A stretch of DNA of 64,000 nucleotides from Antedon bifida. Its lineage: Eukaryota; Echinodermata; Crinoidea; Comatulida; Antedonidae. Of this stretch, positions 11,782 through 23,264 are shown piece by piece. Numbering within the stretch: position 1 is the first letter of the stretch; each line of letters starts with the position of its first letter. The DNA is taken from NCBI GenBank assembly GCA_963402885.1, contig OY727095.1, positions 18,729,001 to 18,793,000 of the forward strand. Direction: 5' to 3'. The translations under genes were made by a program, and so were the position numbers. Below the pieces are notes generated by a model. It saw only the letters and a program-made list of their open reading frames with translations. It searched no databases and was not told the DNA's origin.

Positions 11782-11909
11782 AATAAGTAATTCTTATCCA
11801 AAAAAAATAAATAATAATTAGCGAAACTAACCTAATTGATAGTTTTGTTGTCCTAGCAGCTTGTTCGGAAGAATTATTATTTATTTTTTTTGGATAAGAA
11901 TTACTTATT
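11782..11909. mobile_element. Perfect hairpin (foldback) element, 38-bp arms
   Basis: Bases 11782-11819 and 11872-11909 are exact reverse complements over 38 bp (arm: AATAAGTAATTCTTATCC, then A8, then TAAATAATAATT). They are separated by a 52-bp loop. The arms have no mismatches, which suggests a recent insertion or active maintenance. Confidence 0.75.
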
Positions 11910-12053
11910 CATGAATATCCAAAACCAGATGAACATTTTTAATCAAATATAGTTTGAAATATTTTGTGTTTTTTTGTTTAAAAATTATATGTGAAAATTA
12001 AAATGTATACGTAATGTAAAAAAGTAAAAACTATCCATTATGTTTATAATTTA

Positions 12054-12680
12054 TTAAAGATGTATTGTCCCTTTGACTAATTCCAAAAAAATAAAAAATT
12101 AAAGATTTTGAAAAAAAGTGGGTAATTTTAAAGTATCATAATAATTATTAACTATCACCAAAAATTTGTCGGAAAAAAAATCATTTAACTGAAATACAGA
12201 CGTTTTTTTGTTTAAAAAATAACTTTGACTTCCAGTCAAAGTTTTCGATCAAAACATATCCCATAATGAAACGCGCTTGTTTTGCTACTCTGTATGCATA
12301 TTTCATAAAATTTCCTCACAATCTGTGTGAAAATACCTTCTCAACTGTGACGAGTTGCGACGATTTTCCAGACGAAATGTAATCAAACTAATTTACTGTT
12401 AATTACGTAAACTTGTTGTTTTTGGCTCAAAATTTCGACTTAAAGTGAATAACTTTAATATTACTTTGATATGGCCAATTTAAATTTAGAATATTTTGAC
12501 CTTAATTTTTTTAGTCGCGTGGACGCGACTCTATAGTTCACTATGTCGGTCGGTTGGTCGGTCTGTCTTTCTGTCTGTCGGTCTGTCTTTCTGTCTGTCG
12601 GTCCGGTATCACTATGCATTGTAGCACGCGACTTAATGGCTGTTGGCCTTGTTGTGTTTCAAGGGACAATACATCTTTAA
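12054..12680. mobile_element. MITE with TTAAAGATGTATTGTCCC termini
   Basis: Begins TTAAAGATGTATTGTCCCTT and ends AAGGGACAATACATCTTTAA, a perfect terminal inverted repeat of 20 bp, over 627 bp. No transposase. A second intact family member is at 58144-58465. A GTCGCGT-type element sits inside this copy at 12511-12652. Confidence 0.75.
12511..12652. mobile_element. GTCGCGT-type element nested in the MITE
   Basis: Starts TTAGTCGCGTGGACGCGACTC and ends GCACGCGACTTAATGGCTG...GGCCTTG, with GGTCGGTTGGTCGG/TCTGTC simple sequence inside. Same family as 3429-4062 and 27353-27449. Confidence 0.55.
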
Positions 12681-12718
12681 GCTTTTTTTTATTCTTTTTT
12701 TTTATCTTAGATTAGGAG

Positions 12719-13775
12719 ATGTCTGACTCACAAAAACATCATTCATCGAGAGGGACAAAACATAGGCCTACAAAAAATGAGCCAAGAGACAACCAAGAAA
12801 AGCAAGAGGACACTAGGAGGAAGGAAAAATGGAAACCACCAGACAAGAAAAGCTATAGCAGTCTTGTTATAGCAAGTAGAAAATGGACAAGGAGTAGCAG
12901 GATAAGCCAACAGCCTACTGGTGCCGCTAAACAAAAAGTAAAAAAGCCTAGCCAAAAGCCTACAACAGATGAAAGTAAAAAAAGCAAGTTAAGAGAACAT
13001 TCTAAGACAACAATAGAAAAATAAAAGAAACCCATCAAACAAGCCAAAACGCTGTAGTGATGTTAAAGAAGTCACAAGAAAAGAACATTATAAAAGACTG
13101 GCATTCTACATCCATCCTCATCATTGAAATCATTAGATGTTTTTCCTGAGTGGATAGTGTACACTGAATTAATAGAACAACTCAGGATTTTTTTCAGCAT
13201 CTAACACCTGTTGAATATCATCTACAATTAGCGAGCTCTATTGATATTACATCATTGAAAAATAATCGAGTGCATGAATTGAGGGTTGCTAGAGTTGGGC
13301 CAACACTTATGGGACGTATTATACAAAAAGGTGGACAGGGATTGAGAGACATTGAAGAAAATGTGCGTTGAATTAAAAAAGATGGTGCCATTACAATGTT
13401 TTGTGCAATTGAATGTTGCAATAAAACTGGCACTATAGGGTTATTTGTTTCAAGAAGTGTAGCGGTTGAGGCAGAGGCAATAGTTCAACAAATTGTTAAT
13501 AGAGAACGTGATTCTTTGGAGAAGCAACAGCTTGAGGTAGCTATTGGTCACTCATAATCTGGTGTTCGTCAAGTTATTGGAAAAGGGGCTGAACCAAAAT
13601 TTATCTTGATGCCAGAAGATTTTCGAAGACTAGAAATAAGTGGCGTCCATGGAAATAAATTTGCAATTTTTGAAAACTGGCTAGAAAAAAACCATCTAGA
13701 AGAATACATACATGACAAATTGAAATTTTCTTCCCATAGCAAACAAGCCAGTCTGGGAATCTGGTGTAAGCCTAC
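12719..13775 (+). pseudogene. Decayed KH-domain-like retropseudogene
   Basis: A plus-strand, intronless coding remnant. It opens with ATG and about 100 lysine/serine-rich residues (12719-13024), then breaks frame. From about 13210 it reads as a KH-like fold: VGPTLMGRIIQKGGQGLRDI has the GxxG-type loop, followed by IECCNKTGTIGLF and an alanine-rich helix. An in-frame TGA at 13369 replaces what is probably a CGA codon. A TAA follows at 13555, after which RQVIGKGAEPK suggests a second KH-like loop. The last open part (13606 onward) runs directly into the minisatellite. Stops, a frameshift and the lack of introns indicate a dead processed copy. The parent gene is not identified. Confidence 0.5.
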
Positions 13776-15289
13776 ACTAGAGTGCAGCCAGTGTTATAAT
13801 ACCATAACTAGTAGGCCTACACTTGAGTGCAGCCCGTGTTATAATACCATAACTAGTAAGCCTACACTAGAGTGCAGTCAGTGTTATAATACCATAACTA
13901 GTAGGCCTACACTAGAGTGCAGTCAGTGTTATAATACCATAATTAGTAGGCCTACACTAGAGTGCTGCCAGTGTTATAATACCATAACTAGTAGGCCTAC
14001 ACTAGAGTGCAGCCAGTGTTAAACTGTAATACCATAACTAGTAGGCCTACACTAGAGTGCAGCCAGTGTTATAATACCATAACTAGTAGGCCTACACTAG
14101 AGTGCAGCCAGTGTTATAATACCATCTAGTAGGCCTACACTAGAGTGCAGCCAGTGTTATAATACCATAACTAGTAGGCCTACACTAGAGTGCAACCAGT
14201 GTTATAATACCATAACTAGTAGGCCTACACTAGAGTGCAGCCAGTGTTATAATACCATAACTAGTAGGCCTACACTAGAGTGCAGCCAGTGTTATAATAC
14301 CATAACTAGTAGGCCTATACTAGAGTGCAGCCAGTGTTATAATACCATAACTAGTAGGCCTACACTTGAGTGCAGCCAGTGTTATAATACCATAACTAAT
14401 AGGCCTACACTAGAGTGCAGCCAGTGTTGTAATACCATAACTATTAGGCCTACACTAGAGTGCAGTCAGTGTTGTAATACCATAACTAGTAGGCCTACAC
14501 TAGAGTGCAGCCAGTGTTTTAATACCATAACTAGTAGGCCTACACTAGAGTGCAGCCAGTGTTATAATACCATAACTAGTAGGCCTACACTAGAGTGCAG
14601 CCAGTGTTATAATACCATAACTAGTAGGCCTACACTAGAGTGCAGCCAGTGTTATAATACCATAACTAGTAGGCCTACACTAGAGTGCAGCCAGTGTTAT
14701 AATACCATAACTAGTAGGCCTACACTAGAGTGCAGCCAGTGTTATAATACCATAACTAGTAGGCCTACACTTGAGTGCAGCCAGTGTTATAATACCATAA
14801 CTAGTAGGCCTACACTAGAGTGCAGCCAGTGTTATAATACCATAACTAGTAGGCCTACACTAGAGTGCAGCCAGTGTTATAATACCATAACTAGTAGGCC
14901 TACACTAGAGTGCAGCCAGTGTTATAATACCATAACTAGTAGGCCTATACTAGAGTGCAGCCAGTGTTATAATACCATAACTAGTAGGCCTACACAAGAG
15001 TGCAGCCAGTGTTATAATACCATAACTAGTAGGCCTACACTAGAGTGCAGCCAGTGTTATAATACCATAACTAGTAGGCCTACACTAGAGTGCAGCCAGT
15101 GTTATAATACCATAACTACTAGGCCTACACTAGAGTGCAGCCAGTGTTATAATACCATAACTAGTAGGCCTACACTAGAGTGCAGCCGGTGTTATAATAC
15201 CATAACTAGTAGGCCTACACTAGAGTGCAGCCGGTGTTATAATACCATAACTAGTAGGCCTACACTAGAGTGCAGCCAGTGTTATAATA
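13767..15289 (+). repeat. 45-bp minisatellite, about 34 units
   Basis: The unit is TAGGCCTACACTAGAGTGCAGC + CAGTGTTATAATACCATAACTAG (45 bp), in a head-to-tail array with very few substitutions. As 45 is a multiple of 3, the first five to six units stay open in the frame of the upstream pseudogene and would encode a 15-residue repeat (RPTLECSQCYNTITS). A short insertion (TAAACTG) near 14020 and a 4-bp deletion near 14125 break the frame. The unit carries the TAGGCCTA palindrome common in this genome. Confidence 0.95.
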
Positions 15290-16656
15290 AGGACGTTTAT
15301 ATTATACTGTGTTTGTAATATTTAGTATAGGAAAACAATTCAATAAAATCAATTTCATAATGTCTATTGCGTGTTGATTACTCCGGATATTTAGCTTCAT
15401 ACCGGATGAAATAACGGTTTATGCACTATATAAACAAATGTTATGTATACAGTATACTTCGAATTGTCCAATAATAACCATTGATCCGTTACCGTACCAT
15501 TTCCAAGACCTCCTATCATTAGGAAACCATAACAATACTGTACGTGTTGACTACTTAACGAACGTTGAAGTATAAAGATATTGTCCCCTTGAAAAAAAAC
15601 AATTGTTTTTTTTAATATGCTATTCCAATGTCACGAGCAACCCTTGTGAAACAAAGTTAAATAAATAGTTATTCACTTGTATTCCAAAACTGTAATTTAA
15701 AGGTGTTTTACGGAAGTTAAATCTACAAAATAGTCTGAAGTCTCATTTTATTAATCTTCGTGTTTCAAGTTTATTTATTGCCGATTTAATTTCACATTTT
15801 CAGCAAGTGTTGATTCGCACAAGCGCAACGAAAGCGAGTTGACCAATCACAAGCGACAGTTGGGCTCATCTATCGCGTCACGATTGGTCAAATTAATTGA
15901 GGTGCCCTTACGACCAACCATAGGGTTGCGTAAAATTTTCGATGAATAATAAATTCAACAAGAAGAACCCACAATGCACCATGTTATCTAAATAACAAAA
16001 TTCCATTTAATTTGTTGCCTCGAAATTGATCAATAGTTTTAAAAAAATGTTATAACAAATACGTTTTGCAGAATTTCTCATTTTGACATAGAAAAAGTTG
16101 CATAATATGTGTTACTGTGACCGGTTATCGAACTCAAACCATCTTAACTTTGGCTTAATTCAGATTTAAAATAACGTATAACTTATTTAAGATACAAATT
16201 ATAACCGGTTTGCTATTCGCCATGGCATTGGATAACGTTTCTGATGTAAGCAGCAAGATTGATAAATAAGCCATCGTGTAATGATGTACGCATCATCTAA
16301 ATTCCTCCGCATTACCACCACGCGTGTATTGCCCTTAAATTCCTCTGAATGCTTTTTCCACTCACGTACCTTCCAAAATGAAGGAATAATACAAAAATAA
16401 AAACCGTTTCTATAATAAACTAACGTGTTACCATTTTAAACATATACAAATCTACAAAACTATTTAATTTGAATATATACTGAATGAAAGACTGATTTTC
16501 CAATTCAATGTAGGCCTAACTGATTTTCCAATTCAATGTAGACCTAACTGAGGCCTAATCTTGCCACCTCGCACTGGACCTGTATTACTTTGATGTTAAA
16601 TACTGTTTTTTGTTTATCTTCAAGTAGAAAATGTAGTCGGTACGCGCTAGGAATAT
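15290..16656. other. Noncoding stretch
   Basis: No gene. It holds a dispersed-repeat segment at 15810-15900 (CGCAACG...TTGACCAATCACAAGCGACAG, also seen near 20470-20590 and 37275-37411). A 31-bp unit, GATTTTCCAATTCAATGTA(G/A)(G/A)CCTAACT, is repeated twice at 16494-16553. Confidence 0.5.
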
Positions 16657-16662
16657 TTTATT
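16657..16662 (-). terminator. Polyadenylation signal AATAAA of the sulfotransferase gene
   Basis: AATAAA on the minus strand, 35 bp past the TGA at 16698 of the CHST15-like gene. Confidence 0.6.
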
Positions 16663-16697
16663 GTTTAGCAGAATGGAATAAATATATGAAATTGCTT

Positions 16698-19600
16698 TCA
16701 GTCGTTCCATAAGAACCGGTTGTCGTCAAGCACAAATGCGAGTCGTTGTAGGCTGGCACGATAAAACTCGTCTAGTAAGAGCTTAGTCCGAGGTAGCATG
16801 GTCTCTTTGGTTAACTTATTCACGTTTTCTGCTTCATTCCTGCACACTATAGCTATATCTTCTTTTGAAATTGGGCCTGAAAATTGAAAATAAAATTTAT
16901 TTTAAAAAATCACAGAACATTAAATAGAAAAAAAGATAAGAACATTATCATAATAGTAGTAGTTTATGAGCATTTAGTTCTTGGAGTACCACGTGAGAAT
17001 GGATAAATGTCACGGATTACTGACATTCAACATTCAAAATAGAAATTATAAAATATCTATACTTTTAAAGTCAGTTTACATATGTTTTCTAACTGTGCCC
17101 TATATATTGTATATATATTTATGATAAACCAGTTCTATTTTTATCGATTTTAATGTTTACATTCGAGAAAATAACGTTTAACTGGTTACCTCCAAACTAA
17201 ATATAAACGCACCATCAACTTACCTACTGATAAAAACTCAAATACTTCGGGTAATATATTCACACAATCTTTCTTCCAATCTTCTAAGCGTAAAAATAAA
17301 AATTGATTTCTAGGGAATGAACGCAACCAGTCTGTCACGAAAACATCATAAAATCCAAGGAATATTCGTGGGATCTGTTGACAAAAACAAGAGTAGCCTA
17401 ATCAAAATGATGAATTTAAAGGGTACGTAAATATGGCCGGCCATTAAGACCATAATAGTAAAAATTGAAAACAAAGAACAATGTCAAAAAACAACGAGCA
17501 AACTAGAAAGCTACAACAAAAAAAAATAAAATAGAAAACAAATCAACGGACAAGTTTTCCTTTGATTGTTGAGCTTGGCCTTTGATTTTCCAAAGGGTCC
17601 GTTGTTGTTTGCTTATTCTGTGTTGTTTAACTTTTGACTATTATATGAGAATATGATTTAGTTCTTTGCTTTCTATATTTGTTCGTTGATTTTTATTTTC
17701 CTTTGTAGTTTTTTTAGTTTGTTCTTTGTTTTTAAGTGTTACTATTATAGTCCTAATGGCTGCCCATACGTAAAGGATACTGTATTTGTAATCTCATTAT
17801 TACAGTTTTCGATTTTAGACTTATATTATATATATACGGAAGTAAACGGTCAACGTTAAAAAGCTGTAGGTCAATATAGTGAGGACCTAACTTAAATAAA
17901 AGTCGGTACTGACCCAGAGTGGACTTTCGTCGTTTCTCCTTAAGTAGGCACTTTCACGTAGCGTAAAATTCTTCATGTGAACATGTGCTTTATCAATGGA
18001 ATGTACTATGCAATCATGAAAGTTATCTGCACTCTTTATAGATCGATCTTTTTGATAATTATATTGCGAATATAACCTGAAAAAATATGAATAAAAACAT
18101 GCAATATCACTTTGTACATTTGTCTTCTGTATCATATTAAAAAGCGACTAATTTGGAAAATGGTATTTCTGATGAGAAGAGAGTCTACCGATGTTACAAT
18201 TATGAAGATGAAAATAATGATGATGATGTCTATCTATCCACACCGCCCGTCCTCTCTGCGCTTTGTGTAAATGGTCATAACATAAGATTCTACATTGTTA
18301 TTACCGCTCGTCTATGTAAATTGGCCTTAAAGATTATGATAACAATGGTGACGATCTTGATTTATGATGGATGATGACAATTACGACGATTTCAATACTG
18401 TTTTTGTGTTAAACTATAGGCCTATATTGTTATTGTTATTGATGACGTAAAAATGATGGAAGAAAGATGACACTCGTAACGTTTTGTTGTGATAACATTC
18501 ACATGTCATTCTTTAAATTAAATAATAAGAAGATGAAACAACATGAATTAGTTTCCTACCGTTCAGATGGATTGCGAAAGATAACGATAAATTTAGCTTG
18601 AGGTTGAATGAATCGAATTAATTGAGCAGTGGTATATTCTAAAGGATCGTTGCGATAAGATACGTTGTTACGGTATGTTAATTGCCAAAACGTTGATGCT
18701 GACCCATCGCCTACAGAGAAAAACAAAGTTAATCTTTTAGAAAACTTACAGCTACTGCTGAGTACGAGTACAAAGTATATGTACCCTAGCTGGGCCGACT
18801 GTGGTGCGCCACCGTGTGTTTGGGGAGAACCTACGTGTTAAATTGAAACTGACATACATGTTGTGTTTCAATTATAAACGTGAAGTTAGATTTAATTTTA
18901 AAGATTCGAGTAAAATCATGTTTGTCAATTGTCAACGAAATCAACTTGGGAGCTGTTATTGGGCAATTCCAATAACTGTAATTTACTAACTTGAGTAGTG
19001 AGTTAAATTGAAATTAATTGAATTGAACAACACCTCCATGGCCCATTAACCATAATATCCATTCAGAATATGTGTTCTTTCCACTACATACAAACATGAA
19101 ACTATAATGCGCAATCCCTCAAACCCAGAGGTAGTTATATGCGCCATCCCTCAAACCTACCGTATAGAGGTAGTTATATGGGCCATCCCTAACCCTTTAC
19201 CGTATGTAGTTCAAATTATAGACTTACTACACTATATCAATGCTTACTAGGCTTATAATATTATTGTATCAGTACTCCGTGCTACATTGTATTAGACATT
19301 ACGATGACCCAGCACGTTTTGTGATTCACATTCCAAAGTCATCGGGGATGATTCATACGTACCTACAATCTGCTTTGATGCTGGTAATGTTTTATCTTCA
19401 AGCTGCTGAGCAAATTTTTTCCAATGCTTCAAATAACTTTGTATTGTTTCACCATATTCTGTGATGAAAATACCAAAATTAAATGGTTTAATTAATAATA
19501 CAAACAAAACGTTTATTGGAGATTATGTTAATTTCTATATCTCGTATTGAAGGATCAAATGTGGTTTAGATAGAGTCTCAACATCCTATGCCAATTTCAC

Positions 19601-21335
19601 AAAATGGTTTTTTATTCATACTCATAAGGTCCTCAAACTACTAATTCATGACCCCTCAGTAGTCAGAATGTCCCTTGCCCGAAGCCAAGTTGAAATTATT
19701 GCACAATTTGTGTCCAAAATAAAAATCGCACGGTGGCTTGTTATAAAAAACACTGTGTACAAAAAAACAACCAAATAGGCTAACTGTGTACAAAAAAACA
19801 CCGTGTACAAACAAAAAACAACAACTACACAAAACGCATACAAAACATAAGAAATATACTCAGTATTTAGTTGGCTGGCAAAACGAAAACAAAAGAAGTC
19901 AACTCATAATTTAATTATAAGCTAGACTGTTCAGGAATGGGATACTACTGCGTTAGGCCTATATTATCTAGCTTCAGCAATAGACAAACATTTATTATTA
20001 TTGAAATATTTCGGAAATGTGCCTAATGAGTGATGGTTCCATTTGAAGATGGCCTAACTAAAAATAACCTTTATTTCCAAACAATAATAATTATTATTAT
20101 TCAAATAAATTATGTAATGTAATTTAACTTACTGAATCTGTGCTTCCCCCAAAAATGCGGTTCTTTTCTACATAAAGTTGTTGACCGCATGACTGGATTC
20201 CAGCCGCAGGTCGTTATGTGTGGATGTTGTGTAATTTTTGACCATAAGTCCGTAGTACCGCACTTGGGCATTCCCGCTAAATAAAAGTAAGGCAGACAGG
20301 TAAGACTGCCGTTGTTGTACCAACATGGATTTTTGTATGTTGAATTATACTGATGTGTAATCAAACTTCTGATCTGAAAAAAACCAAAAACAAACAAGTA
20401 TTAAATTTATATTGATCAGATCCAATGACCCTTTTAAATTGTGCGACAGGAGTTGTGACGTAACCTTAAGCTTGGTTCCCACTAGGACGCAACGCGACGC
20501 AGCGACGTATTGACGCAACGTGTCGTATTGCGTACGCAACGACGTAGACGCAACGCAAACGCGTTGACCAATGACAAGAAGCAGTTCGACACTTCCAACA
20601 AAAAAACGGCGACTGTTTTCTCGGTTTCCACTTATGAAAAAAAACGTAAATTGCATTGGTTCATTTCTTTGTCACGTGTCAAATGCTCATATTTTCATTT
20701 TCGTTCTAAATATAGACACACTGTGCCATTTCAATATCATATTGACGTCGACGGTAATATAATTCTGTTTTAATACTAATTGAAGTTGATAGCGAAGAGA
20801 CATGGTTAATATCGTTTTACGTCACTTATCTTATTAATTAATCTGTATTTCATTAATTCTTTCAGGTTGGCCTATATATTTAAAATACGTTAAGCCAGGC
20901 ATGTAAACAAATTATATAATTAGCCTAATTTAGCCAATTTTATAGCACTCAGGATAAGTTTGAACCTTGTAACCTGGATTTGTTGTATTTGCCCCATTCG
21001 GAAATGGAGGCTCATACACAATAACCACAGGTCTGTTCCCGCTTAGTTATTTAACTGCAAAGATGGCTTCATGGATCAATATTACCGCTAACGTTGGTTG
21101 GTGGTAACCTACTTACTCAAGTAACTAAGTCTGAATAGGCCCTAAATTACAGGAGTAAAAACACTTTGTAAATACTAACTTCTTGTTCGGATTTCTTCAA
21201 CCATCGTACATACTCGCGGGATCTGTGAGTTGCACTTCTAGATAATGGTGACATAAAATTATCCGTGTACATTTGATGAAATAAAAGAAGCATACAAAAC
21301 ACGACGATCGATAGAAGAGCTCCATACGACTGCAT
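16698..21335 (-). CDS. CHST15-like carbohydrate sulfotransferase
   Basis: Seven minus-strand exons join without a phase error into 378 codons: 21335-21180, 20373-20133, 19458-19363, 18710-18560, 18076-17914, 17374-17224, 16876-16698 (TGA). All introns are GT-AG. The protein is a type II Golgi-style enzyme: a transmembrane anchor at residues 5-21, a cysteine-containing stem (KNPCWYNNGS), then the 5'-phosphosulfate loop LAGMPKCGTTD (84-94). Next are KEPHFW, GDGSASTFW (165-173) and the 3'-phosphate motif FIVIFRNPSER (205-215). The C-terminus, MLPRTKLLLDEFY..., matches the CHST15 family. Such enzymes transfer sulfate from PAPS to GalNAc residues of chondroitin-type chains. It is shorter than human CHST15 (about 560 aa) because the stem is short. 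The exact acceptor cannot be read from sequence. Confidence 0.88.
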
Positions 21336-23032
21336 AGAACAAACAAATGTATCATAAGTTAATCATATAAACATAAATTTCCACATTAATAAACAATTTC
21401 AGACTTTTTAAAGTCCAACTCACCAAACATTTGATCTCAAAATATTAAATTGTTTATATTGTTTATTCAATGCAACTTATTCTTAATTGGTGTATCCCAT
21501 AACTTTGTTTTAATTTTTGTTTTTAATTAATTTGTACTACTTAGTTTTTGTCTTGTATAGGCCTAATAATGAGAAGTTTTCTGTTTGGGCTATACTTGGT
21601 TCTGGCAAGATGAAATGTAAAACGTACTTTTAAGAACTTTTGGCGAATAAATATTATTATATTATTATATTATATTAATAGCCGGATAGCCTATAACCAC
21701 CAGGCTACCAATAACCCATTATACATTCAAAGCAAATCACTGTTTGAACCCCATAAAAATCATTTTCAAGATTCAAGAAATGTTATTGGTCAACTTTAAA
21801 ATGGAAATTCGTTTTGCTTGGCATATTAATTGGGGCTGAAAGGTAGACGTGTTATATTTCCCGGTCAATATAACACGTTAAAGGCAATATAAATATCGAT
21901 CCGCGGATCGGTAGTCATGTGATGCAATTTCGACCAATAACGTTCAGGTAATATACTGCACTGCACTATCCGAAAATAAACATAGACATAATATAGACGA
22001 CGAACAAATCTTTCGAGCAAAATTGAGTCATATCCAAAATATGGAGGATGACCTGCTTCTTTAGATTTAATGTGAATCAATGGCCAAAATATGAAACTAA
22101 AAGTTGTTACTGTTATTCGTATGATTGTATTAACTTAATTATATCAGCATAAACAAATATTTGTTGCCACATGCATGTGTTGACTGCCAAGTTAAACACA
22201 GTGACGCGCTGGATGATGCGTGGTGACGCAAATGTCGCTCACACAACGTGACTAGGCTATTAATAACTAAAAATAAGATATTAAATAAATTGATTGAAAA
22301 GTTCATCAGAGTTTGCAATTAAAAACGGTATTGGGCTGAAGGTTTTCTGTTGTATTTCAACCAAGTATATGAGGCTCCAAAAACACCCATGGATGCCTGC
22401 CCAATTGACTATTGTAAACGTGTAATTTAACCTAAAATTAAATTCTAGAATTGTAAGGATGCCACAGGAACCGTGTTTGTACGCGCTCGCCGTAAAATGA
22501 CAAGAAAACAACAAAACATACAGACTTGGCTAGTTGACCCTTAAGTATTACCACAGCAGGGTGTGTATAGGGGATTACTGAAGCTTGTATTTCCGTACAT
22601 TGGATTATATCATATGATAATATTGCCGCAGGAAAACAAACCTCTGAATAATGGGCATGTCAGCGTCTCACAAAAACGTACACAATGAATTATTTTGGAG
22701 TGCAGTTTGAATGCCATGTTACCCTTGTATTCAGATTTGTTTTAATTTATTTAAATGCTATTTTATGTAGATTCAGATTCAGATTCGATTTAAGTCATTC
22801 ATACATAGTATTATGATAATTGTTTTCTTTGCAGAAAAACACAAGCAAAACAATACATACATAATGTTTACATTCGTGATCAACTTGGAACTAACAACAA
22901 CGACTGATCAAGTAATATAAAATACAACAGACCTAATGACCTATCTTTGAATATGTATATGTTCATTTGAGTTACATTATTATTATGTATGTTTGTTTGT
23001 TGTATTTATAGGGTTTTTTTCCAAGAGACGGC
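21336..23032. other. Noncoding stretch upstream of the sulfotransferase gene
   Basis: No coding sequence seen on either strand. It presumably includes the promoter of the CHST15-like gene, but no distinct core element can be assigned. 22770-22930 looks like the 3' end of a short retroelement (AGATTCAGATTCAGATTCGATTTAAGTCATTCATAC), not proven. Confidence 0.4.
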
Positions 23033-23264
23033 CGATTGTGGCTGATTGTAGTTTATATGTGATAAATGCCAGTGAATATGAATGTGAATTCGATTGTGGC
23101 TGATTGTAGTTTATATGTGATAAAAGACAGTGAATATGAATGTGAATTCGATTGTGGCTGATTGTAGTTTATATGTGATAAATGCCAGTGAATATGAATG
23201 TGAATTCGATTGTGGCTGATTGTAGTTTATATTGTGATAAATGCCAGTGAATATGAATGTGAAT
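23033..23264 (+). repeat. 58-bp tandem repeat, four units
   Basis: The unit starts CGATTGTGGCTGATTGTAG and ends ATGAATGTGAATT. Units begin at 23033, 23091, 23149 and 23207. Unit 2 differs by TAAAAGACAG for TAAATGCCAG; unit 4 has a 1-bp insertion. Confidence 0.9.

Noticed and set aside
13767-15289. CRISPR-like array of repeats
   Set aside because: Units are identical throughout with no variable spacers, and the context is eukaryotic; it is a minisatellite.
18153-18374. 73-codon plus-strand open frame
   Set aside because: Starts between two exons of the minus-strand sulfotransferase gene, GATGATGA-rich, no domain.
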